Shown: positions 1-6,082 of the stretch, piece after piece
Layout: every line of letters begins with the position of its first letter
Position numbering within the stretch: position 1 is the first letter of the stretch
Assembly (NCBI GenBank): GCA_021788955.1
Contig: JAJYKC010000163.1
Location: 1 to 6,230 of the forward strand
Length of the DNA: 6,230 nucleotides
Direction of reading: 5' to 3'
Origin: Acidobacteriota bacterium
GTDB taxonomy: Bacteria > Acidobacteriota > Terriglobia > Bryobacterales > Bryobacteraceae
Translations under genes and position numbers: made by a program
The notes under the pieces: generated by a model
Database searches by the model: none
Told to the model about the DNA's origin: nothing
Seen by the model: the letters and a program-made list of their open reading frames with translations, nothing else

Positions 1-1103
1 ATGGTCCGCCCGTCCGGAGAAACCGCAAGGGATCTGACGTGCGCGTTCGCGGGGAGGGAAACATTCAATCGCGCGATGGGCGGCGAAGGGGGCTGCTGGC
101 GGAAGTAGACGACGGCGAGCACCACCGTGAGCAGCGCGACGATTGCCAGCGCGAAGACGAAGAAGGCGGCGCGGGAAGGCGGCGAAGCGGGCGCGGGTGT
201 AGACGGGATCGACTCCAACTCCCATTTCAGGTCGCGCGCGGACTGCCAGCGGTCGTCGGGGTCGGTTTCCAGGCAGCGCTTTACGACGCGGACCAGCGGC
301 GGTGGCAGATCTTCCGGGGACTTGGAACGTTTGCCGGCCGCCATTTCGAGCAGCACGAGGCCGAGAGTATAGATATCGGTCCGGGCGTCGGCTTCCTTTC
401 CCTCGAGGCGCTCCGGGGCGAGATAGGCGGGCGTGCCCATGACGCCGGTGTTGGTGAGGGATGGGTCTTCGGTTGATTTGGCGAGTCCGAAGTCCAGCAC
501 CTTTACGCCGGACCTCGTGAGCATGATGTTGCCGGGTTTCAGATCGCGGTGAACGATGCCTTTCGCGTGGGCGACGGCCAGGGCTTCGGCGATCTGGGCT
601 CCGTAGCGGACGGTCTGGTCGAGCGGCAGCTTGCCGCGTTTGAGGCGCGCGGTGAGGGTTTCGCCTTCGATCAGTTCCATGACCAGGTAGTTGGGGCCGA
701 CGTCATAGAGCGTGCAGACGTAGGGATGGTTGATGGCGGCGATGGAGCGCGATTCCTGTTCGAAGCGGCCGCTGAATTGGTCCTTGCAGATTTTGATGGC
801 AACCGGGCGGTTCAGGCGCGTGTCGGTGGCGCGGAACACACGGCCCATGCCGCCCTGGCCGAGCATCGCCTCGATCTTGTACGGGCCGAGCTGGGCGCCG
901 GGCGTGATGGGCGTTTCCGCGAGGCCGGTGACCAGGTCCGCGGCGCTTTGATCGAGCAGCTTGCCGCCGCTTTCGGAGTCCTGCTTGAGAAGCCGCTCCA
1001 CTTCCGCCCGGATGCCGGGATCGGCTCCTTCGAGAGCCGCCGGGCCGTGTTCGCGGGCGGCGTGGTAGAGTTCTTCGATGCGGCGCCAGCGCTGCGAAGT
1101 CAA
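1..1103 (-). CDS. Membrane-anchored serine/threonine protein kinase (Pkn/PASTA-less type), C-terminus beyond left edge
   Basis: This is a bacterial Hanks-type Ser/Thr kinase that transfers phosphate from ATP to protein targets at the inner face of the membrane. Residues 1-72 form the short helical N-terminus common in acidobacterial kinases (SQRWRRIEELYHAA). The kinase domain spans about 73-295. It has the glycine loop GQGGMGRV (82-89), the ATP-binding lysine in VAIK (K104), a helix-C glutamate (about E117), HRDLKPGN with catalytic D187, DFG with D204, and APE at 229-231, so it should be active. A single membrane helix lies at about 312-334. The visible extracytoplasmic part (SPIARLNVSL, then SPDGRT) resembles the first blade of a TolB/WD40-like beta-propeller, which is usual in this group. 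There are 367 codons in the window and the reading frame is open to the left edge. The start is TTG at 1101-1103: an in-frame stop lies two codons upstream, a GAGG site precedes it by 6 bases, and homologues begin with this same segment. The gene is divergent from the ECF sigma gene, its likely partner. The external ligand is unknown. Confidence 0.93.
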   Translation of the reverse strand, partial: MTSQRWRRIEELYHAAREHGPAALEGADPGIRAEVERLLKQDSESGGKLLDQSAADLVTGLAETPITPGAQLGPYKIEAMLGQGGMGRVFRATDTRLNRPVAIKICKDQFSGRFEQESRSIAAINHPYVCTLYDVGPNYLVMELIEGETLTARLKRGKLPLDQTVRYGAQIAEALAVAHAKGIVHRDLKPGNIMLTRSGVKVLDFGLAKSTEDPSLTNTGVMGTPAYLAPERLEGKEADARTDIYTLGLVLLEMAAGKRSKSPEDLPPPLVRVVKRCLETDPDDRWQSARDLKWELESIPSTPAPASPPSRAAFFVFALAIVALLTVVLAVVYFRQQPPSPPIARLNVSLPANAHVRSLAVSPDGRT

Positions 1104-1160
1104 GGCTTACCTCGGAAATGAACAAATGGTATTATGTCGGCCAAAGCATTGCAACTTACC
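1104..1160. promoter_or_regulatory. Divergent promoter region between kinase and sigma factor (candidate)
   Basis: The 106 bases between the two start codons include an AT-rich island in otherwise GC-rich DNA. On the plus strand TATTAT (1130-1135) resembles a -10 box, with TTACCT (1107-1112) 17 bases upstream as a weak -35. On the minus strand the same island reads TAATAC (1129-1134), which could serve as the kinase -10 box about 25 bases before its start codon, although no good -35 accompanies it. The two elements overlap, so the genes could be co-regulated or compete for polymerase. This is pattern matching only. Confidence 0.3.
1110..1113 (-). promoter_or_regulatory. Ribosome binding site that fixes the kinase's TTG start
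   Basis: On the minus strand the sequence reads GAGG, then TAAGCC, then TTG. The GAGG core sits 6 bases before the TTG. The TAA inside this spacer is in frame with the kinase, so the gene cannot start further upstream, and TTG is the only start that keeps the full conserved N-terminal segment. A search restricted to ATG starts would shorten this protein. Confidence 0.6.
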
Positions 1161-1209
1161 GGCCGCGCCCTTCGAGGCGGCCAGTGGCGAAAGCTTCGCA
1201 CCGGGGGAA

Positions 1210-1776
1210 ATGGACGAGCAGATCTCAGAGACGACGCAGCTTCTTCGCGCCTGGGCTGACGGCGACCGTGCGGCGCTCGACCGGTTGACGCCGCGTGTCT
1301 ATCGAACGCTGCGGCGCATCGCCGCATACCAATTGCAGCACGATGTTCCCGGACAAACGCTGCAGGCCACCGCGTTGGTGCACGAGGCATACCTGGAACT
1401 GATTGACGTCAAGAACGTGGACTGGCAGCACCGGGCGCATTTCTTTGCCGTGTCGGCGCAGATCATGCGCCACATTCTGCTGGACCGGGCGCGGCGGCGC
1501 ATGACCGAGAAGCGGGGCGGCAAGGCGGAGCGGGTCAATCTGGACGAGCTGCCCGACCTGGGCGAGAGCCGGGCACGGGAACTGATCGCGCTCGAAGATG
1601 CGCTGAATGCGCTGGCCGGGATCGATGCGCGGAAGGCGCGCGTGGTGGAGCTGCGGTTTTTTGGCGGGCTCAGTGTGGAAGAAACCGCTACGGTGCTGGC
1701 GATTTCCCCGGAAACAGTGATGCGCGATTGGAAGTTTTCGCGGTCGTGGCTGCAGGCTGAGTTGAGCAAGAGTTAA
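1210..1776 (+). CDS. ECF-family RNA polymerase sigma factor, kinase-associated type
   Basis: This protein of 188 residues should direct RNA polymerase to a specific set of promoters. Region 2 spans about residues 8-97 and includes QTLQATALVHEAYLEL (49-64) and HFFAVSAQIMRHILLDRARRR. Region 4 spans about 130-185 and holds the helix-turn-helix LSVEETATVLAISPETVMRDW. The QATALVHEAYL signature matches the sigma-70 ECF subfamily that I recall as TIGR02999, common in acidobacteria and planctomycetes. In canonical ECF factors the segment before LVxE is acidic (DAED); here it reads QATA, with Thr54 where a Glu is usual. No anti-sigma factor gene is adjacent; a divergent Ser/Thr kinase takes that place. 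The frame is open upstream to an ATG at 1078, but that would overlap the kinase start and add sequence unlike the family. ATG 1210 gives the usual length and has a G-rich stretch just before it, a poor ribosome site. No stop-codon breaks are seen. Confidence 0.92.
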   Translation: MDEQISETTQLLRAWADGDRAALDRLTPRVYRTLRRIAAYQLQHDVPGQTLQATALVHEAYLELIDVKNVDWQHRAHFFAVSAQIMRHILLDRARRRMTEKRGGKAERVNLDELPDLGESRARELIALEDALNALAGIDARKARVVELRFFGGLSVEETATVLAISPETVMRDWKFSRSWLQAELSKS

Positions 1777-1804
1777 TCTCCTCTCTCAAAAAAATTTTCC
1801 GCGC

Positions 1805-1836
1805 GTGACAGTTTTTCTCCTTGAATCGCGACTAAG
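1805..1836 (+). promoter_or_regulatory. Candidate promoter upstream of the secreted-protein gene
   Basis: The 122 bases between the sigma gene and the next start contain GTGACAG (1805-1811) and, downstream, GACTAAG (1830-1836), separated by a T-rich spacer. The first element resembles a -35 box (GTGACA against TTGACA). The 19-base gap from GTGACA to GACTAA is long for the housekeeping sigma factor, and the second element is not a good TATAAT. A dedicated ECF sigma factor could use such a pair. The predicted transcript would have a leader of roughly 55 bases before the ATG at 1899. There is no experimental or comparative support in the window. Confidence 0.3.
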
Positions 1837-1898
1837 GGGCTGAAGGCGGTCAGATCCTCCGGTTCACCGCCCGATTTCAAAGCGAAGAGGAGATCGAT

Positions 1899-2369
1899 AT
1901 GAAGACGAGTTTGTTTCGGATCTGCATGATTCTCGCGTTGGCCCTGGCGGTGTCGCCGGCGATGTTGCGGGCGCAGGAGGGCAGCGGACTTCTGGGTGTT
2001 TGGAACGTAGCCGTGACTGTGAGGAATTGCTCGACCGGCGACGTTATCCGGGTCGTTAATTCCCTCCAGATGTTTGGACGCGACGGCTCAGAAACGGAGA
2101 CGGCCAATACGGCATCGCGCGGAATCAGCGTAGGCGTTTGGTCCAATGCCGGCGGGCAGACGTACAACGCCAATTACTGGTTCTACCGCTATACGACGAC
2201 TGGGACGTTTGCCTCGCTCGCCAAGGCTACGGACACGATCGTGCTGGGCGATAACAATCAGTTCACCTCGTCGGGCGTGATACAGGATTTCGACGCTAGC
2301 GGCAACCTGATCTCGACCGGCTGCTTCACGCATGCGGCCACGCGTTTGGCCAACGCGACACAACAGTAG
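1899..2369 (+). CDS. Small secreted protein with lipocalin-like GxW start, function unknown
   Basis: The product has 156 residues. Residues 1-25 are a Sec signal peptide: Lys at position 2, a hydrophobic core ICMILALALAV, and a likely cut after LRA-25, leaving about 131 residues outside the cytoplasmic membrane. The mature part begins with GVWNVAVTVRNC (33-44), followed by alternating hydrophobic and polar stretches typical of beta strands, and ends with GNLISTGCFTHAATRL. The two mature cysteines (C44 and C142) sit in the first and last predicted strands and could form a disulfide closing a small barrel. GxW near the N-terminus recalls calycin folds, but this is only a resemblance. Similar short secreted proteins exist in acidobacteria as uncharacterised proteins, from memory. 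The start is supported by GAGGAG at 1887-1892, 6 bases before the ATG. It follows the sigma gene on the same strand and lies 28 bases before the decarboxylase gene, so it may share a transcript with it. Confidence 0.85.
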   Translation: MKTSLFRICMILALALAVSPAMLRAQEGSGLLGVWNVAVTVRNCSTGDVIRVVNSLQMFGRDGSETETANTASRGISVGVWSNAGGQTYNANYWFYRYTTTGTFASLAKATDTIVLGDNNQFTSSGVIQDFDASGNLISTGCFTHAATRLANATQQ

Positions 2370-2397
2370 AAGTGGAGCGGGTGTGACGGAGTTGGCA

Positions 2398-3396
2398 ATG
2401 AAGAAGATTGCCCTCGAGGAGCACTTCCTGACTCCCGATTTCGAGGAGTACTGGGCTCCGAGTGCCGCCAACGTCGATCCGGCGATTTACGGCCGGCTAC
2501 ACGCCCAACTCACCGACTTTGGCGGCTTGCGTCTGGATGCGATGGACCGGGCGGGCATCGAGCGGTCCGTACTCAGCCTGTCCGGACCCGGCGTGCAGAG
2601 AGAACCCGACACGGCGGTTGCCCGGCGCAAGGCCAGCGAAGTGAACGATGCTCTTGCCCGGGAGATCGAGAAGCGGCCGGGCCGGTACTCGGGCTTTGCG
2701 CATCTTCCGATGCAGGATCCGGTAGCGGCCGCGGACGAACTGGAACGGTGCGTCCGCGGCCTCGGTTTTTGCGGAGCGATGATCAACGGCCATACCAACG
2801 GCGAGTATCTGGATGAGGCGAGGTTCGACGCGTTCTGGGAGCGTGTGGAGGAGATCGGGGTTCCGATCTATCTGCATCCGGCGGATCCGGTTTCAAGTTA
2901 TCCCGGCATTGCGGGATGCGCGGCGCTGAAGCGGGCGATGTGGGAATGGTCGGTCGAGACGGGCTCCCATGCGCTGCGGCTGGTGTTCGGCGGGGTCTTC
3001 GACCGCTTTCCGGGAGTGAGGCTGGTGCTGGGGCATTTAGGAGAGACGCTGCCCTACCTGCTTTGGCGCTTCGACAGCCGGGCGCGGATTTACGGGATGA
3101 AATTGCAGAGGCGTCCGTCGGAGTATATCCGGGAACACGTGTTTGTGACGACGTCGGGGATGTGCGCGAACGAGCCGCTGCATTGCGCGATGGGCGCGCT
3201 CGGCGCCGGGCACGTGATGTTTTCCGTCGATTATCCGTTCGAGTCAGCCGGCGAGGCCGCGAGCTTCATCGAAAATGCTCCGTTTGGCGAGGAAGAGCGG
3301 ACGGATGTCTGCTTCCGCAGTGCGGAAAGACTGCTCGGACTGGCCGCCGGGTGCGGAGAAGGGTACGGCAGGGAGGAGAGCGCGGCATGGATGTGA
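2398..3396 (+). CDS. Amidohydrolase-superfamily decarboxylase (gamma-resorcylate / 2,3-dihydroxybenzoate decarboxylase type)
   Basis: This 332-residue cytoplasmic TIM-barrel enzyme belongs to the ACMSD-related decarboxylases of the amidohydrolase superfamily, which remove CO2 from aromatic acids without oxidation and use a divalent metal. Expected metal and active-site residues are present: E7 and H9 in IALEEHF, H160 in IYLHP, H213 and E216 in LGHLGE, and D278 in FSVDYPFE. SGPGVQ (62-67) and the LGFCGAMINGHTNG segment (122-135) match the hydroxybenzoate decarboxylases rather than the amidohydrolases that break amide bonds. Length is normal for the family. The substrate cannot be fixed from sequence; 2,6- or 2,3-dihydroxybenzoate are the best-known ones, and other acids are possible. 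The frame is open upstream to 2332, but ATG 2398 places the conserved KKIALEEHF at the N-terminus and has GGAG 6 bases before it. The 3' end overlaps the transporter start, indicating an operon and translational coupling. Confidence 0.88.
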   Translation: MKKIALEEHFLTPDFEEYWAPSAANVDPAIYGRLHAQLTDFGGLRLDAMDRAGIERSVLSLSGPGVQREPDTAVARRKASEVNDALAREIEKRPGRYSGFAHLPMQDPVAAADELERCVRGLGFCGAMINGHTNGEYLDEARFDAFWERVEEIGVPIYLHPADPVSSYPGIAGCAALKRAMWEWSVETGSHALRLVFGGVFDRFPGVRLVLGHLGETLPYLLWRFDSRARIYGMKLQRRPSEYIREHVFVTTSGMCANEPLHCAMGALGAGHVMFSVDYPFESAGEAASFIENAPFGEEERTDVCFRSAERLLGLAAGCGEGYGREESAAWM

Positions 3397-4679
3397 AGAG
3401 CCGATGGTGGATTGTCATTGCGTCGATGGTGGGGCTGCTGGTTGGGAACGGTCCGGTGATGCAGTTCACGTTCGGGACGTTGTTGCCACCGATCACCCAT
3501 GAGTTCGGCTGGAGCCGAGGGCTGGTGTCTTCGGCGATTGTCGCAGGGCTCTGGATGACGGGAATCGCAACGCCGGCGGTGGGCCGTCTGGTGGACCGGT
3601 TCGGGATTCGCGCGGTGGCGCTGCCGGCGATCGCGATGTTTTCTCTGGCTACGGCAGCGGTTGCGTGGGTGCCCGCGTCTCCGGCGGCGTTTACCGCGCT
3701 GTACGCACTGATGGGGCTTGGGGCGGCCGGGCAGACTCCGTTGATTTACGCGAAGGCGATCTCGGCGCGGTTTGATCGTCAGCGCGGGCTTGCGCTCGGC
3801 ATCGCCATGGCGGGCGTGGGACTGGGGGCCTCCGTGGTTCCGCAGTTCGCGCAGAAGATGATTGCGGCCGCGGGCTGGCGGGCGGCCTATGCGGGCCTTG
3901 GGGCGCTGACCTTTGTTCTTGCGTTCCCGGCGGTCGCTTTGTTCGTTGGCAGGCCGGAGGGGGACGGGGAGGTTGCGGCGCGGAGGGCCGCGGCCGCGAG
4001 GATGCCGGGCCTCACGGGGTTTGAGGCTTTGCGGACCGCAAGATTCTGGTCACTCGCGTTCAGCTTTTTCATTGTGGCCGGGACGACCGGGGGCGTTATC
4101 TCGCATCTGGTGCTGCTTCTGGGGGACCGTGGCGTTTCCGCGCGGACAGCGACCGCGATGTTGGGTATCGCGGGAGCGGCTTTAATCGGGGGCCGGTTGC
4201 TTGCGGGCTTTCTGCTGGACCGTATGCACGCGCCCTATGTGGCGGCTGTGTTTTTTCTGGCTCCGCTAGCCGGGATCGCGGTGTTGTTGTCGGCCCCGGG
4301 GCTGGAATGGGCGGCGCTTGGTATCGTGCTGGTCGGGATGGGCGTGGGCGCCGAGGTGGATCTGATCGCGTTCCTATTGTCGCGGTATTTGGGGATGCGG
4401 GCGTTCGGGGAGATCTATGGGTATTTTTTCTCGATCTTCATGCTGGGGGCGGGTCTGGGTCCGTTCGCCATGGGGGTGTCGTACGACAGGACGGGCTCTT
4501 ACAAGCTGATGCTGGTGTGCTTCGCGTTCGCCCTGGCGCTGGCGAGCCTGCCGATGCTGCGTTTGGGGGCTTATGTCTATCCGGCGGCACGCGAAATGCG
4601 CAGGGAGGAAGAAATGGCCGCGGCCGGGCCGAGCGCGGGCAGCGGTGTTGGGTTGGCGCGACGCTTATCCCACGGTTGA
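3387..4679 (+). CDS. Major facilitator superfamily transporter, monocarboxylate / oxalate-formate antiporter-like
   Basis: This 430-residue inner-membrane protein has about 12 hydrophobic helices in two six-helix halves joined by a basic cytoplasmic loop (about 189-215). MFS loop motifs are visible: GRLVDRFGIR at 66-75 after helix 2 and GGRLLAGFLLDR at 268-279 in the second half. FGTLLPPITHEFGWSRG (29-45), RQRGLALGIAMAG (131-143) and AGWRAAYAGLG (162-172) match the monocarboxylate porter and oxalate/formate antiporter branch, whose members carry small carboxylic acids by proton symport or by exchange. The start ATG 3387 follows a strong GGGAGGAG site (3371-3378), and the gene overlaps the decarboxylase by 10 bases, so the two are very probably co-translated. 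The likely cargo is the decarboxylase substrate or product. The frame is open upstream to 2916 inside the decarboxylase gene, but that extension is Arg-rich, soluble-looking and unlike any transporter. The C-terminal 30 residues are a charged, low-complexity tail. Specific substrate unknown. Confidence 0.88.
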   Translation: MDVKSRWWIVIASMVGLLVGNGPVMQFTFGTLLPPITHEFGWSRGLVSSAIVAGLWMTGIATPAVGRLVDRFGIRAVALPAIAMFSLATAAVAWVPASPAAFTALYALMGLGAAGQTPLIYAKAISARFDRQRGLALGIAMAGVGLGASVVPQFAQKMIAAAGWRAAYAGLGALTFVLAFPAVALFVGRPEGDGEVAARRAAAARMPGLTGFEALRTARFWSLAFSFFIVAGTTGGVISHLVLLLGDRGVSARTATAMLGIAGAALIGGRLLAGFLLDRMHAPYVAAVFFLAPLAGIAVLLSAPGLEWAALGIVLVGMGVGAEVDLIAFLLSRYLGMRAFGEIYGYFFSIFMLGAGLGPFAMGVSYDRTGSYKLMLVCFAFALALASLPMLRLGAYVYPAAREMRREEEMAAAGPSAGSGVGLARRLSHG

Positions 4680-5951
4680 GACGCCAGCGTCGAGGGCGGG
4701 GAACTCGAGGCCTTCGACCTGTTGGATGGATTTGCCGGCGATGCCCTGGAGGTCGCCGTACATGCCGGCGGTGGCGGCCATGACGCGTTCGATCTGCTGG
4801 TCGCGCTTGGCCCATTGTTTCTGGATGGCCTTGCGCTCTTTGTCGAGGTCTTCCTGCATGGAGGAGAACGCTTCGACGATGGCTTCGACGCGCTGGCGGA
4901 AGCGAGTGCCGGTGAGGTACTGGTAGACCATTTCGGCCTTGGTCTGCTGGCCCTGGGTGATGAGGCGCGCGGTGCTGACTTCGAGGAGCGAGCTTCGCAG
5001 GATGGTGGCGAGCGGGACGATGACGCGGGGGTGGGCGACCCAGACTCCGTCGATGACGTCGAAGGTTTCGACTTCGGCCGGGAGGGCCTGGGAGACAATG
5101 ACGGAGATTTCAGCCTTGGCGGCGCGCTGATCGTCGCGGAGCTTGGCGAGCCAGCCGTTGCTCCAGTTCTTGGTGCGCTTGGACTCCCATAAAATCGTGC
5201 CGGCCACGACTCCGGCGGGGCTGACGACGCGCTGCAGCGTGTCGCCGCCGAATTCGCCCTTCGGGACGGGCTCGATGGTGTCATAGGGGAACTTCGCGCG
5301 GAGGAGGGACTCCAACTGTAGCTCCTGGACTTCGCCCTGAAGCTGCTGGGAACCCTGCTCGGCTTTGCGCTTCAGTTCGTCGATGGTCTTCTCCATGGAG
5401 GCGATGGTCTGGTCTTTTTCGGCGACCTTGAGTTTGAGGGTCTCCTCGGCTTCGCGCCTGGCTTTTTCGCGGACGTCGGTGAGGCCGGCCTGAACGCGCT
5501 TTTCGATGGTCAAGTCGAGTTCGCGTTTGGCGTCGTCGAGCTCGCGCTGCTTTTTGAGGAGGGTGGCCTGGGCCTGCTGGGCTTCGGCGAGTTTCTTTTC
5601 GCGGGCGGCGAGGACTTCCTGGAGGTCGCGGAGGGCCCGGTCCTTCTGCTCGATGTCGGCGGCGCTGGCGGCCTTGGCTTTTTGGGCTTCTTCGGCGGCG
5701 AGTTTGACGCGTTCGGCGGCGAGTTCTTTTCCGACGCGGTCCGCGATCTGGTGGTCCATTTCGCGCTTCGCGTCGGCCAGCGCCTTCTCTTTGTCGCGAA
5801 GGGTCGATTCGCGTTTCGTGATCTCGTCGTCTTTGGCCGCGAGGCGCTGTTCGTATTGGCGGCGCGTTGCCTCGATCAGCGGGGCGGCGAGAGATTCGGT
5901 GAGCGGGATTTCGGTTTTGCAGTTGGGGCAGAGGATGGTGGGTTCGTTCAT
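4665..5951 (-). CDS. DUF2130 family coiled-coil protein with a nuclease-like motif
   Basis: This is a 428-residue protein. The N-terminus carries one CPNC pair (C8, C11), half of a zinc-ribbon-like site. Residues about 30-215 are Glu/Lys/Ala/Gln-rich and almost certainly a long coiled coil. The conserved domain follows (about 216-350): LLRAKFPYDTIEPVPKGEFGGD, ILWESKRTKNWSNGWLAKL, DDQRAAKA and SQALP are the hallmarks by which I recognise DUF2130 (recalled as PF09903). D237 followed by E256-x-K258 in a predicted beta strand resembles the PD-(D/E)xK nuclease core, so nuclease activity or a nuclease-derived fold is possible but unproven. A second helical segment lies at 352-395. No signal peptide or membrane helix is seen. 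The ATG at 5951 has only a weak upstream GAGA, but it sits directly before the conserved CPNC. The gene is convergent with the transporter; the coding ends overlap by 15 bases (4665-4679), with no clear terminator between. The cellular role of this family is not established to my knowledge. Confidence 0.88.
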   Translation of the reverse strand: MNEPTILCPNCKTEIPLTESLAAPLIEATRRQYEQRLAAKDDEITKRESTLRDKEKALADAKREMDHQIADRVGKELAAERVKLAAEEAQKAKAASAADIEQKDRALRDLQEVLAAREKKLAEAQQAQATLLKKQRELDDAKRELDLTIEKRVQAGLTDVREKARREAEETLKLKVAEKDQTIASMEKTIDELKRKAEQGSQQLQGEVQELQLESLLRAKFPYDTIEPVPKGEFGGDTLQRVVSPAGVVAGTILWESKRTKNWSNGWLAKLRDDQRAAKAEISVIVSQALPAEVETFDVIDGVWVAHPRVIVPLATILRSSLLEVSTARLITQGQQTKAEMVYQYLTGTRFRQRVEAIVEAFSSMQEDLDKERKAIQKQWAKRDQQIERVMAATAGMYGDLQGIAGKSIQQVEGLEFPALDAGVSTVG

Positions 5952-6003
5952 GGGGGTCTCGATTGGGTTATGCGCTGTTGATAATCTAGCTGAGTCCGTG
6001 TGG

Positions 6004-6038
6004 GTGACGCTCCCTTGCGGTCGCGGCTCGGCTACGAG
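6004..6038. repeat. Possible dispersed extragenic repeat in the divergent spacer
   Basis: Between the DUF2130 start and the Tat-protein start (5952-6082) lies a G/C-rich segment containing CTCCCTTGCGGTCGCGGCTC (6010-6029), followed by CTCG-GCTA-CGAG (6027-6038), which can fold into a short hairpin. Segments very similar to GCTCCCTTACGGTCGCGGCTC occur, as far as I recall, in many copies between genes of acidobacteria and planctomycetes. Only one copy is visible here, so repetition cannot be shown from this window. The AT-rich piece around 5968-5988 of the same spacer could hold promoters for either flanking gene, but no convincing -35/-10 pair was found. Confidence 0.3.
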
Positions 6039-6082
6039 TTGGCGGGGTGCGCGGACTGGCTTGTGGGAGGAGAGGAGAGGCG

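Noticed and set aside
549..1121. Long open frame on the plus strand opposite the kinase gene
   Set aside because: The opposite strand encodes a complete kinase catalytic domain with every motif; the plus-strand product has no recognisable domain and is a by-product of high GC content.
1078..1209. Upstream ATG at 1078 for the sigma factor
   Set aside because: It would overlap the divergent kinase start and add 44 residues not seen in the family; ATG 1210 gives the normal length.
1762..1798. TTGAG / CTCAA inverted repeat followed by an A-run after the sigma gene as a terminator
   Set aside because: The stem is short and bulged, and on the plus strand it is followed by A residues, not T.
2916..3386. 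157-codon upstream extension in frame with the transporter, which could suggest a fusion protein
   Set aside because: It lies inside the decarboxylase gene in another frame, is Arg/Gly-rich without family resemblance, and a strong ribosome site precedes ATG 3387.
4659..4692. Inverted repeat CGACGC / GCGTCG at the convergent gene ends as a terminator
   Set aside because: The stem is only 6 base pairs with a 22-base loop, and no T-tract follows on either strand.
4577..5284. Ser/Pro/Arg-rich open frame on the minus strand inside the DUF2130 gene
   Set aside because: Composition is that of an out-of-frame reading of GC-rich DNA; the other minus frame carries the conserved DUF2130 motifs.
5350..5900. 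Repetitive-looking purine/pyrimidine pattern that might be a tandem repeat
   Set aside because: It is explained by the Glu/Lys/Ala-rich coiled coil encoded on the minus strand; no fixed-length DNA unit recurs.
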